64,000 nucleotides of DNA from Shinisaurus crocodilurus (lineage: Eukaryota > Chordata > Lepidosauria > Squamata > Shinisauridae): NCBI GenBank assembly GCA_021292165.1, contig CM037879.1:18933525-18997524 (forward strand), in the 5' to 3' direction. Both the position numbers and the translations under genes were made by a program. The notes beneath the pieces are model-generated. The model was not told the DNA's origin. It saw only the letters and a list, made by a program, of their open reading frames with translations, and did not search any database. Numbering within the stretch: the first letter of the stretch is position 1; each line of letters opens with the position of its first letter. Shown in pieces: positions 32,681 through 44,092 of the stretch.

Positions 32681-33205
32681 ATACATTTATTGAATAATTA
32701 ATTGCACCGAACACAGTCTTGTCTGAGCTTTCAAGGTGGCATGTTTGCAGCATGCACAATATATAGTGATGCATGCAGTTTTAAAAATAAAATAAACTAA
32801 TAAAAATGAAATAAATAAATAACAATATGTGCTGCCGAAGCGAGCACAAATAACAATAAAATAAAATAGACAGATAGCATAAACTATGCTTGAGGAAATT
32901 ATTTTAAAGACTTAGCACCACAAATACAGTTGCAGAGATGTATTAGTTCTATGTCAGTCATATAAAGTGCAACATTTAAAAATCCGTCAATCAAAAGGTA
33001 TAGATTATTTTTATTTGAGCTAACTTTCAATATAAGCAAGGGACAGAAAAAACAATGACACTAAGGCAGATCATTTATATCTTTCTTCAAAAGCAAACAT
33101 GAAATCATTTTTAATGCTTTGACAGGTGAGAGTTGAGATGTCTTTATCAAGTTATGCATTGAGTTAATTTAAATGTAAGTATTGCACTGAAGTTGTGAGA
33201 GTTGA
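32681..33205. other. No gene seen; AT-rich DNA
   Basis: Unclassified AT-rich sequence. Confidence 0.4.
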
Positions 33206-33902
33206 TGTAGCACAGAGACGGAGGGACTGAGCTATGAATTAGGAAGCCCACAGTTTGAATCATGCCTTCGCCATGAACTTGGTGGCCTTAGGCAAGCTAC
33301 TCACTCTCAGGGCCAGTTCACACGACCCAGGAGGCAAGCGGAAGAGGCACTACGGGGCAAGGCGGGGTGCCGCAGACGACCCATGCCCCGCACGCATGGG
33401 CAGACCGTGGTGGAGCCGCAGCCCTCACGCTGCGGTCCTCCCAGCACTATTGGGCGGCAGCTCAGGAGGCCCAGAGGGGCCGTTTGGCCCTACAGGCCGG
33501 AGCGGCCGCAGCTCCGGCTGCTCTGGGCTGCCATCTGTGCGGCCATGGGAGGCCCATGCAGGGGGGCCGCCCGCTGTCCGCACGGCACGGCGGGCACATG
33601 TGGTAAGAGCTTACCCTTCTACCGCCCATGGTGGATTTCGGCGCTGCCAGTGCACAGCCATCCCGCGGGGGCACGCCATTCACACGGCACGGGAACCGCA
33701 AGGGAGCGGCCACTCCCCTGCGGTTCCTGTGTCGTGTGAACCGGCCCTCAGTCTCTCCATCTGCAGTATGGGGGATAATAATACTGACAGTGTTGTATAT
33801 ACAGTATAATAGTGTTGTTGTAAGAATTGCAACTATATATTGCATGTGAAGTGCTTTGAGCACTTGGAAGCACTATACAAATTATCATCATCATCATCAT
33901 CT
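33206..33902 (+). mobile_element. MIR-like SINE, interrupted, with (ATC)n tail
   Basis: tRNA-like head (GGACTGAGCTATGAATTAGG, GTTTGAATC), body GCCTTAGGCAAGCTACTCAC, then after the insertion CTCCATCTGCAGTATGGG and the tail AAGTGCTTTGAGCACTTGGA followed by ATC units. It was split by the GC-rich element at 33310-33747. Sister copy at 40958-41225. Confidence 0.8.
33310..33747. mobile_element. GC-rich Harbinger-like element with 3-bp TSD
   Basis: Terminal inverted repeats GGGCCAGTTCACACGAC and GTCGTGTGAACCGGCCC, flanked by TCA on both sides (33307-33309 and 33748-33750). 438 bp, very GC- and CpG-rich, with an inner GGGAACCGCAAGGGAGCGG / CCTGCGGTTCC inverted arrangement near the right end. Frames of 79-184 codons on both strands are by-products of the lack of stop codons at high GC. 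No transposase motifs. Confidence 0.75.
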
Positions 33903-34334
33903 ATTTTCTTAAACAAAGTATATGGAAACATTTTCATATTTTGCTAGTGCATGTACAGTTATATAGAAATAAACAAAATATTGAATACTCCAAAGTTGTA
34001 CAATTCTGCAATTTAGAGTTTGAAATGGATTGGCCTTTTATGCCCAAATAACATGATGTTACTTGTGGTGGAGGGTGCGGTTGGGTTGCAACGAGGGATT
34101 ACGATTGCTTGATTTTAAAGCACCTAAAAGACTTTATTATTTTCAAAGGTTAGAGTAACTTCAGCATAGAGGCCTTGGTGGAATTTAACAGGTTGCAACT
34201 CCAAAGGCATATTGACTGAATTTCTTCAATCTTGAGAGCAAATATCTTTAACAAGGAAATTACAACCGTAGCATGCTATCATCTCCGCCATCAGTGTCAA
34301 AGTGGTAGGATTCAAATCTGGAATGCGTATTCGC
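33903..34334. other. No gene seen
   Basis: AT-rich DNA, unclassified. Confidence 0.4.
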
Positions 34335-34570
34335 CAGTTTCATTTGATCAACATGTGTTTTAATACAGCCAAATGCAAGGTCATGCATCAAAGGATATAG
34401 GTCACACTTGAAAGAGGGGATACTGCATCCTGGTGAGGGGATGACAGGAAAAAGGCTCTAGGAGCTGTGCTGCATAACCACCCAAGGATGAGCTCTCAAC
34501 AGGGCCTAGGAAAGCAAAATGCCATCCTGGGATGGATAAACAGACAAAAGTTATGCAGGAATACACAGAG
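34335..34570 (+). mobile_element. CR1-like LINE remnant, diverged
   Basis: The plus-strand translation contains TAKCKVMHQR, KKALGAVLHNHPRMSSQQ and KQNAILGWINRQ, matching in order the KCQVLHLG, DLGIVVDHKLNMSQQ and NAILGCINRS blocks of the CR1 copies at 6664 and 24212. Contains stop codons. Confidence 0.7.
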
Positions 34571-34730
34571 ACGGTATCACTGATATGGATGAAAAATACA
34601 ACATCTTGTATTGAAAAGGAGTGCTATGTGTTTTACAGAAAATGGAACTGATGTAGTCGCTGATCATATGAATTACAATCTCTACAACATGCAACCAAGA
34701 TAGGGGGGGGGGGAGAGGTCAAAGCCTGGT

Positions 34731-35231
34731 TGTTGTAAAGTGCTGAGGAATGTGTGTCTTTCAAACCGAGCAAGAAGTGTCCAGCGCCTTACTTTCTGCT
34801 CCACTAGCACTCTGGTTCTTCAGAAGGCCAGACAGACCAAGCCTTAGAGGAAAAGGTGCCCTTTAGGCTGCAGTTCCAATCTGATGAGTCAACTGACCTC
34901 TCAGCTGTCATACTGTCAGCTGAGTCTACAAGCCAATCAGGACACACCAGGCCCTATAAAGCCCTTGTAGCCAAGCCAGCTCATCAGTCTGTGCAACTTG
35001 TCCATGTATCTCGTGGTGCCACATCGGCTTGATCTGGTACTGACTGAGCCTGTCTCTAACCACATCTATTGCCTCTTTGCCCCTCCTGAGCATAATTTGC
35101 CTGATTTGGTTCCTGACTCCAGCCAGTCTCTGACTATTGTCTATTGTCTCTGGCCTTTCTGATCCTTGTCTGCTTGCACTTGAATTGGACCCCAGCTGAA
35201 GTCCATTTTGGAACTAGGCCAAGGCCTGACA
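34731..35231 (+). mobile_element. Candidate solo LTR with CCAAT and TATA motifs
   Basis: Starts TGTTGTAAAG and ends GGCCTGACA (TGT...ACA), 501 bp, with flanks CTGGT and GTGGT matching 4 of 5. Inside, CCAAT (34933) precedes CCCTATAAAGCCC (34952-34964) by about 20 bp, a typical promoter arrangement. No AATAAA was found downstream, which weakens the call. Confidence 0.45.
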
Positions 35232-37850
35232 GTGGTTGAGTAAAGAGAGAAGAATCAACAAAGAATAGATACCAGCAAGGTAAGGTCCAAGGAAGACATT
35301 TCTGAAGAAAAGAAAGTGAGGAGGTTCTTCAAGGATATAACAGGGAGCAGTAGACATTGATGCAGAAGTGGGAGACAGAGACAAAGGAGGTTTAATAGCA
35401 ACTGATTTTGCGTGGGACAGAGAGAGAGGAGAGATGTAATGGCCGATAGAAGAGATCTCCTGACCCACCATTTACTTATGAACCCAGGACCATGATTGAC
35501 CTATCACCAAATCCTCTTGCACGAGAAGGCTGAAATATGTGATGAACGCCTAACAGAAATGAGGAGAATCTCAGGAAACAGACCACTCCACTTTGAGGGA
35601 GATAGCCTAAAGAGAGCAAGAACTAACAACGGGAAATGCCCACAGCTGCAGACCAATGTCTGCATGAAGCAAAATCATTGCTCAAATTGAGAAAATATAT
35701 GTAAACATGTCTTATTTCTGCCCACCAAGTGTTAATTTTTTAAAAAGCCAAACCCAACTTGATTGGCTGGTGGTTAAAAAAACAAAATAAAACACAACCA
35801 CCCAAAACCACAGAGTGCAGTTATGACCCCAAACAATATAACATGCAATTCCATTAATTCAGAATCCATTCACTCAACCACCGTTTTACATTAACACTTA
35901 AGAAGCTGTAATGTTAAACTCTCTAGGAAAGAAAAGTGCATATTGTATATCAGTACAGTAAAGATAATATTTGTAGAATTTTACCTTTTAACACATAAGC
36001 AGGGCACTGCTATATGTCAAAGTAAAGGATTTGGGGTGCTTAAATTTCTATTTTGTTTACTTTCTTCTACTTCTGTTAAGCAAATACGGTCAAGAATCTG
36101 AGATGTTAAAAATATACTTCCATACACACTTTATTTTGGAGCATGGTAATAGACACAGAAAGGGAAACTGAGCATTTGGATAGAGTCCCTCCCTTATACG
36201 CTTGACTTTGAAATAGCTGGCAGGTCATTAAAGAAGTGACTGGCAAAGATTAGGAGAAAATTATGATATATTACTCACTAGCCTCTCAGTTTTCAGCTGG
36301 AAATTAAAATGTAATCAGTGTTATGATGATTGGTTAAGACTATGACCTTTCTGTTGTTGTTGTTAGCACCTCAAAAATAGTGGACTGAAGAAATATAACC
36401 CAGCAAGATCCCCCCCCCCGCGCCCTTTTTACTTTTTAAGAGATTGGCGATACAGTAGATTTTAAAAGTTGAAGTGGTTTATATACTGCCACATGTAATA
36501 CACAGCTTCCATCACTGAGGTGAACTGTGGAAGAATTACCTGCTCAGCAGAAGACAAAAGAAAGAAGAAAATCCCATTAAAATAATTACATGACAAAAAG
36601 TTTTCAGGAAGAATATCCATTGGGTCATGTTTAAAAATGCATCAGAAGCACCACTGTTAGGAACTGCACTCTCTCTAGGCTGAGCAGCACTATTAAATTC
36701 AGATGCAAGGTTCTGTTTAGGTTGGACAGGCCCCAACAGTAGAACAAAGTCAGTCTGTCTTAGTACCATAACCAAATTCTACAAGTTAACAGCTTTTCAT
36801 GAAAAGCTGCCATTTCAGAATGTCAATCAAGACCGAATATAAGTGGGAACTCCTGCAGAAATAACCAGCTGCAGGTTTGAAAAACATTTTCTTCTTCTTT
36901 TTTTCCCCTACTGAAAGTGGAAACACAAAAGATATTTGAATGGGATCTCTTTTCAGTTGTGTAACTATAGATGGCCATTTTCACAACATCAAGGACAAAA
37001 AACACAAGACAAAGCTGCAAATGATGTCTTGGAAAGGACCATTTGTGGGGTGATGAATGATTCAAGTTACAAATGAAAGAATTATTAGCAAATGGAAACT
37101 CGTTAAGATGGGGGGGAAGGGGGGCTGTCTTTTATGAGATGTTGATTGGAGGCCACAATTTTTATTGCACCTGAATTATGATGATGTACTGAGTGGGTCC
37201 TGATCAGGGTTTATCACTTCTTATTTTCTGTAAATGTAATGTAGTTCATACTGTTATTACCTTACATGACACAAAATGTATACATCTCTGATTCATTTAC
37301 ATTAAGTGTGAAGCAAAAGTAAACATTCGCAATTTGGGGGGAAATGAAGAGCTACTGGTAGATCATCATAGTTGTTATGGTTTCTAAAGTTGTTTTTTTA
37401 ATGTTTCACTCTGTTTTTTAAATTTTGATTATGGTTTTTATTTTCTGAACTTTTTGTAGACTGCCTTGGTTTGGCTTTAGAAAAGTGGTATAGAAATGCA
37501 ATAAATAAATAAATATAATGGCGAAATGGATCTATAATAATAAATTCATTAGGCTGGACCTGAAGAACTGTGAGTAGAGCCCTGTTCATGGAACAGGGTT
37601 TCTTGCCTTTCCATTCCCATTGCAGTCCTCTGAAAAGCTGATCTTAATGAGGAGGACCTCAGACATGAGGTGATATGAGGCTCAGGGGATTCCAGCTAAA
37701 GAGAGGAATTGGCAAAAATCAGGGACTCCCTCTTTGTGCTCACTCAAGAAGCCCAGATGGGAATGCATAAGTGGTGACCTCTACAGTATAAAACGAAGAG
37801 AAAATGTTATTTGTACTTCATCTGTAAATCATTATTTGCAAAATAAAAAT
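35232..37850. other. No gene seen; 2.6 kb of AT-rich DNA
   Basis: No recognised repeat except an L2/SINE-like tail near 37440-37520 (GACTGCCTTGGTTTGGC...AGAAATGCAATAAATAAAT). No exon-like frame. C and G runs at 36411 and 37111. Confidence 0.45.
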
Positions 37851-37857
37851 TAAGGTG

Positions 37858-38061
37858 TTAGATCCAACACTGCCCTTCTATTCATGGAAGGGGCTTGGAA
37901 CAAGCATGGGCGGTGATTTCCACCCATTCAGCCCCCACACTGAGGGTTCCCCATACCTCTGGAAAAGATGTGTTTGGGAAGGGTGCAGTAGGGTGGGGGG
38001 AGGAACTGGTGAAAATAACCTCCTCCACTTCTATGAATGAAAGGGCAGACTTGGATCCTAA
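37858..38061. mobile_element. MITE with about 35-bp inverted ends
   Basis: TTAGATCCAACACTGCCC and CTATTCATGGAAG on the left mirror ACTTCTATGAATG and GGGCAGACTTGGATCCTAA on the right. No coding capacity. Confidence 0.6.
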
Positions 38062-39234
38062 CCCAAGGTCAATATGATCCTGGGTCCAAATGCAGTGGCC
38101 ATGAAGTATAACGTGGCGGCTGCCCAGTACTGACTGGATCTGTGGCCGTTCAGTTCCCATCCCCAAAGTGCTGCTACCACCAGCTAAGCTCATCCAAGCA
38201 GAAGAAGGTGACCGGCAGCTTCGTGGCTGCAGCTCCATTACTGGTGACTTGAGCCTGCTATGCCAGAGCTCAGAACACCAGCGAAAAGCTTTGTAATCTC
38301 ACCCCTGCCACAATAATCCACACAACACCATTTTGCCATGCAAAAGCCAGGAGCCAGCATGCAAACGTGCACAGGGCAGTGATGGAGGTCTGGCTCTGGG
38401 TACCAGGACACAAAACTGAAACTCAACCTCCCTCTCCCACCAGATGGATCAAAGTGATTTGCGGATCGATGTTCTTGTACCGTAGGCAGAAGCAGGCCTG
38501 GCATCAGGGGCCACATGTGATGAGAGAGCCAACCAGGGCTGATGCCTACCATACCGGGGCAGCACCTGCAGCCATCAGGCGCTCGCCTGGCATTGCCAGT
38601 GGTACCTACCATCATTTGAGGGGCCCCCCAGCAGTGCTGCAGCCCCAGAGCTGCCACTCATTTCCCCCTGGACAGGCTTGCCCGGCTGTGGCACTTTGGC
38701 AAAGGGAGCTTTGCAGTTCCAGATCCAATTAGCACCAGGCAGCTGCAACATTATATTTCGTGGGCACTTGCACTTCGGAAGCTTTAACTTGACAACACCA
38801 CACCAAGAGTGCCAAGGGCAAATATTAAGCCCATTCAGGATGAGTGGGCCTGCGTTTCACAGATTGTCAGGTGTCTTTCGTTCCATCGTCCGTTCATTGA
38901 CAGTTTGCAACTGTGCATTTGCACTAATGTGCATGTGCGCATTAGTGCCATTTGCATGAGTGCACAATAGTGCAAATGCGCATATCCTCAACAAAAGTTA
39001 AAGAACAGTCCGCACGTCTGCAGAATCCACATGACTTGGAAAAAGCGGTCCACTGCGGAATCTGCAGGTCAGATATATAGAAATCTGAACTCATTTGATT
39101 CCATTGTGAATTTCTCCAACATCCCTACGTGACAAAAAAGATTGCAGAGAAGAATGGCAGCAAACTGAACCAAGCTTTGAAGTGAACTTTGGATAAGTTT
39201 GGTGAGCTCAAGCATTCTTGGCTCTCTCATCCTA
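38062..39234. other. No gene seen; MITE-like GTGCAAATGC region
   Basis: A GC-rich block to 38780 with frames up to 139 codons lacks any family signature. From 38890 to 39130 there are alternating TTGCACTAATGTGCAT motifs and a right end ACATCCCTAC, suggesting an old CTAGGGATG-class element. AAGTCA and GCGGAATCTGC motifs are shared inversely with 10780-10830. Confidence 0.4.
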
Positions 39235-39643
39235 GGGATGTACTAGAATTTCATTTCAGTTCACAAATCATTCAAAAAATGTTCGCGAATGGGAGCATAT
39301 GTTCTCCAAAAATGTTCGTGAATTCCCAAACTTTGTTCGCATTAAAAATGCACACTTTTAAAAATGCATGCTTGCGAAAAATGCACACTTCCTCATTCCA
39401 ATTATGCTTGCAATCCAAGGTATTACAGTAATCAGAACAGCAATTTTGCATGTATTCTTTGCTAGTCTGCAGAGTTCTTTATTACATCATGTTTGTACAG
39501 TTACAGTGAACTTTACTTTTACGAATACATGCTTGATACAGAAAACTGCTTTTGCTACATCAGATACAAACTGGTAATCCTTTGGAAACAAAAAAAAACA
39601 CAGATGGTCATTAGAAATGTAACTGTGCCAACATCTTAGGTGT

Positions 39644-39722
39644 AAGCCAGTCTTTCCCACCTGTTGCCCTTCAGAAGTGATGGAATACAACTCCTATCAT
39701 CCCTAGCCAGTATGACCACTGG
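39644..39722. mobile_element. hAT-type fragment
   Basis: CCAGTCTTTCCCACCTGTTG and GGAATACAACTCCTATCATC. It abuts the truncated pogo-like element directly. Confidence 0.55.
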
Positions 39723-39955
39723 CGTTCCAGAACCGTGCTTGTAATCCAAAACACTCTTATATCAAAGCGAGTCTCTGGCGGGCGTGAGCGGGGCCGATTG
39801 TGGCCCTCTACGCCCGCTCGAGGTGAGCGGTTACATCCCTACACTACTTGTATTGCAAGACGTCGCTTGTTTATCAAGTCAAAATTTATAAAAAAAATTT
39901 GCTTGTCTTGCAAAACGCCCTCAGACCAAGTTACTTGCAATCCAAGGTATTACTG
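39723..39955 (-). mobile_element. pogo/Tigger-like element, one end missing
   Basis: On the minus strand it starts CAGTAATACCTTGGATTGC and proceeds as in the 250-bp copies at 47723 and 51992 up to GGTTCTGGAACG, where it is cut off at the hAT fragment. Its centre is replaced by a GC-rich segment (39780-39830) not found in the other two. A lone right-end-like piece (GCTTGCAATCCAAGG) lies at 39407-39424. Confidence 0.7.
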
Positions 39956-40957
39956 TCATACAAATGGGTTTGGGGATTTTTGTAAATAAAAATTTAAAAA
40001 AATATTAAAAGGCACTCTACCCCGTCAGCCATTTTTAAAAAAAAATATGTTAGCAATTGCAAGCCAAGATTACTATTCCGCTTTACAGGGGTGTTACGAG
40101 TGCAAATGGTTAACAGTAGTATAAACTCTCTCCTTAGTTTAAGTTTGAATGTCTAGAGCTATTACACACAGCATTCATCTGCATTCCCTGTTTATGGGAA
40201 TGAAATATGTAGTCATTTGAAGTCCACAATATGTATACTGTGTTTGTAATAACTGCAGATTTTACAAGCACATTATTCTTTCCATTAGGATTAAAACCTC
40301 ACCGAATAGCAATTTGTGAAAGAATTCTAGCAGAGCCCTGAGCCCAGAACTCTGACCTCTGATGAGATGCTTGGCAGCAACGAACTCTAAGTCTAGGCAA
40401 AACATCTGGTTTCAGTTAGACTTCCTAAAAAAATAGCCCCTGTACTGGGGAAACTGGTATTCACTTAGCTTTGTCTATATACTTTGACTGACTTCAGTGC
40501 TGCCGCAGGAGAAAAAAATACCGAAGCCGGGATGGCTGTCAATCATTGCAGACTTCTTGGTGGCCCTTGCAGAGGCAAACATTTACATTAAGAGACACTG
40601 TATGTTATTTGTTCATTTTTCTTCTGTGTTTTCCTTCTATTGGAGTTTACAGCTCTGATGTTTATTTCAAAAGTGATTGCCAACTCACAGCCAGGCAGTC
40701 CAAAACTGCATTTTAGTTTGCAAATGCATGTCCTTACTAAAAAAAACCCATCTGATTTTATCTATGGTAATGTTTCTCTAGGATTGGGTTGTTGTTGTTT
40801 TGCATGTTTTGAATAAGAGAAATAAAAAGATAAATCCTAAAGTGTTTAAATCTATGGAAGAATCGTGTGGGGGTTCAAGTTCACTGCCAAACAAAATAGT
40901 CGGCGTAGCCAAAAAAAAAAAAAGCTGCAAAATGAAACTCTGTATAGAGAGAGAGAG
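39956..40957. other. No gene seen; AT-rich DNA
   Basis: Unclassified AT-rich sequence with A and T runs. Confidence 0.4.
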
Positions 40958-41172
40958 AACTGGTATGGCACAGTGGTTAATAGACTGAGCTGGAAATCAG
41001 GAAGTCCCTGGTTCGAATCTCACATCAGTCATGAACTCACTCAGTGGCCTTAGACAAGTCAGTCTCCCCATCTGCATTATGGGTGATAAATAATATGGAC
41101 TTTCCTTAAAGGACTGCTGTAAGGATTATGACTAGATAATGCATTTGAAAACACTTCCAACACCTGGAAGCA

Positions 41173-41225
<53 letters not shown>
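40958..41225 (+). mobile_element. MIR-like SINE with (ATC)n tail
   Basis: Head CACAGTGGTTAATAGACTGAG and CTGGTTCGAATC (B box), body GGCCTTAGACAAGTCAGTC, tail CACCTGGAAGCAC followed by about 18 ATC units (41173-41225). Uninterrupted sister of 33206-33902. Confidence 0.82.
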
Positions 41226-41228
<3 letters not shown>

Positions 41229-41456
41229 TTACTAAGACGTTTTATGAAAAAAGAAAATCAGGGAAACAATCCTGGTGTGGCATGCACAAGTCCTATTGAA
41301 ATCAACGGGGCTTATGGACTAGCTGCTGTGCACAGACTTCCAGCCTAGCACTACAAACAGTGAAACACCAAGAATCCAGTTGCTGCTTGGAGCTTTAAAA
41401 CTGGGCTGGCAAACCAGTGTCCCGGTTGCCAAAGGTGCACACAAATGAGAGGAGTA

Positions 41457-41708
41457 TTTATTTATTTGAAACATTTTTATGCCACTCTTCAGCCTAAAAG
41501 GCTCCCAGAGCGGCTTACATATAATCAATTTACAAGACAGTCCCTGCCCGAAGGCTTACAATCTAAAAATACATGACACACAAGGAAAAATGGGGAGGGA
41601 AGAAGGGGGAAAATTAATTAATACTTCTGGCAGGGCTGGTCGGATGGCCCTGCGCTCCCTCTCATCTCCCTCCTCTCAGCCTGCTGGAATGGCTGCTGGC
41701 GGTGACAG
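41457..41708 (-). mobile_element. Retroposon 3' tail, minus copy of 29335-29672
   Basis: TTATTTATTTG tail first, then GGCTCCCAGAGCGGCTTACA and GCCCGAAGGCTTACAATCT, matching the plus copy in reverse. Confidence 0.72.
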
Positions 41709-42460
41709 TTGAGGAGGAGTGAAAAAGAGTACCCCCCGCACCCTTTTGCTTTTTGGTATAGCCTGGTCTGCAACGCCCAAGCATAGCAAGCATTTGCTTC
41801 TCCAAGCAAGGTATGGCATCTTTATGTCTGGATCCCTCCATTTTCAAGAGCTCATTCCAGGCACATCGTTAAATATACCGGGAACACCAGCTTGCGCACA
41901 CTGCTGAAATCATACAGGTCAGATTCTCAAAGCGTGTGGGCCCTTCCTTAGAAATAATGAGGCTTGACAATCCAAAATCTGGCATTCTCTGCAATTCAGT
42001 GGTTCAGGGGGCAGTAATTTATACACACACTAGATTCGAACAAGGTTTCTATGGGTCCGTAAGGTGTTAAAATCACTCGCAGGAGTGATTCCCTCACCTG
42101 GAAAATGTAACACGGAAATTGGTTCCCAAGTGCCCTCCTTAGGTTGCTTTGGAGGCCTCTGAATTTTGCCTACCTGTGACTGGCAAAAAGAATCATGCCT
42201 TAAACCTTCTATACGTTGTCTGAAGTAATTATTTCTTCTAACCTCATTTCAGCATACACTGCTCAGCCTCGCCTAGATGCGTCCTCAATGCTGTAATGCA
42301 TACACATTCGGAGAGAGTTGTATCATCCTTCAGTGCTTAGGCTGTGCTTTGGGGCCTGTTTATTGCCAACGCATTGGGCTCAAATGTAACCCTTACTCAC
42401 ACAAAATGATTTGTGGAGACTTGACATATTCTTAGAACATTCTTAGAATGTAATGCATGA
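41709..42460. other. No gene seen
   Basis: Unclassified. Confidence 0.4.
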
Positions 42461-42461
42461 G

Positions 42462-42515
<54 letters not shown>
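42462..42515. repeat. (ATT)n microsatellite
   Basis: About 18 ATT units, followed by CCCCCATTCGC, probably from a minus-strand retroposon tail. Confidence 0.95.
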
Positions 42516-43439
42516 CCCCCATTCGCTCCAGCTGGTTGCTTGGGACCTCAAGATCCAAACGATTCAAACTTATTTTTTTTCCTTTTTCAACTTCTTCTTC
42601 TTCATGTTTGCCAAGAGGTTGTTAGCCTGGAGAAATCTTTTTTTCAGGTTCACGCAGCTCCATAAAACATATAGTGTTTATTACTGTAGTTTATTTATAT
42701 TTATTTGAGTCTCCGAGGTGAAACTCAAGTGGTGGCAGTGTTACAGTTCAAACAGACCGAGGCTTATTTTATAAATGTGCCTTTGTGAATTGGTGGTTGC
42801 ATTTTGCATGAATGCAGGGGGTTTGCAATCACCATCATGCTATTTATTCATTGGGGTGGGGTGGGGGGGTCAAGGGAGTCAGGAGGAATCCAGTTCTCAT
42901 TCCAATATAAAACTTTACTGTTAGAAAAAGGCACAAAATCCTTACAATAGCAATCAAGGTTCAATAAACTGGGCGGAGAACACTAACAAAACAGTAGTGT
43001 CATAAAACTCCTCTGGGTGATTTCCCCCAATATATTTGGAGTCTCAGTACATTTAATGCAAGTCTTAATATACATGCTCCTAAAAGGCATACTTTAGTGG
43101 AAACTAAAGGGCAAAAAGCCTGCCAAAGTTTAAATGTAAATCTGGACTCTACCAATAGCAACACAGGCTTACTGGGGGTGCTTGTATTAAGCAGGCTTGT
43201 AAATAGCCACCCTCCTGATCACCTAAGGTGATTAAGAATTCCATCCAGACGACCAGACAGGTAACCTTTATGAAGCACTTTTCTTTTGGGTTTTTAAAAA
43301 ATGTTATACGTAGTTACAATTATTTGATTGCATGTCAGACCATGAATTTTACAGAAAAGCAGCTTTACAGACAAATGCCAATAGTAAATAAAAGTACGGT
43401 ATACCAACAGTAAGTATACAGGGACAGGCAGGTTAGCAA
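42516..43439. other. No gene seen
   Basis: Unclassified, with short T- and G-rich tracts. Confidence 0.4.
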
Positions 43440-43605
43440 CCAGGCAGGCTCCAAGTACTTCTGCTTTTGGAGGTTAGGTGGATGGCTGCCAGGGACAGGG
43501 TCTCTTCTGTCACAGCACTGCAATAAGACATCATCCCTCCCCAAATATATTTGCCAGGTGGCCATCTTGGTCTGATCCAGCAGGGCTCTTCTTATGTTCT
43601 TAAAT
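43440..43605 (-). mobile_element. L3/CR1-type 3' UTR repeat fragment
   Basis: GGTCTGATCCAGCAGGGCTC and TTCTTATGTTCTTA are the reverse complement of the repeat start seen at 15399. Confidence 0.65.
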
Positions 43606-43834
43606 CCATATCTATGGAATTTGAAGCATGAACATAATAAACTGAATGTCCAATTAATGTGTTTCCAAAGAAGGTAGTATTGCCCACTAGTCAACTGAAG
43701 GGCTAAGGTCCATCATGTAATTTTTGTATGGACAGCATGTTAATTCTGTGTGATAATTATATGCAAGCTTTTATCCTTGATCTCTTCAATTGTTCTTCTA
43801 GGAGCCACTGATATCTATTGTTGAGATGACTGAA

Positions 43835-44092
43835 AGGATCTATGGGTTTTATACCATGGTGTGGCTTTCCCTTAGCAGAAAGCGCTTCTGCTCATGCAAG
43901 TTGGGGCACCCAATTTTCACTGATCCCCCTTGTACCCATATAAGCCTCCCATCCCTTCCAAAAATCTGCTCCTGTGGATTGGGGTGCCCTCCAGAGCTGA
44001 ATGGGCTAGGGAAGATGGGTATGTGTATGTGGCAAAAATTGGACACCCCAACTTGTGTGAGCAGACGCGATTGGATAGAACCCTATTTATAT
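43835..44092. mobile_element. MITE with long imperfect inverted arms
   Basis: AGCGCTTCTGCTCATGCAAG and TTGGGGCACCCAATTTTCAC on the left are mirrored by GCAAAAATTGGACACCCC and AACTTGTGTGAGCAGACGCG on the right. The outer ends (GGATCTATGGGTTTTAT / ATAGAACCCTATTTAT) are weaker. Confidence 0.6.

Noticed and set aside
33255..33863. Open frames of 118-184 codons on both strands in GC-rich DNA
   Set aside because: They lie across a transposon with inverted ends and a TCA duplication. The frames are open on several phases at once because of high GC, and no domain is visible.
37858..38657. 118-139-codon frames that might be exons
   Set aside because: The first covers a MITE with inverted ends; the second lacks any signature, and no splice-site pair supports an exon.
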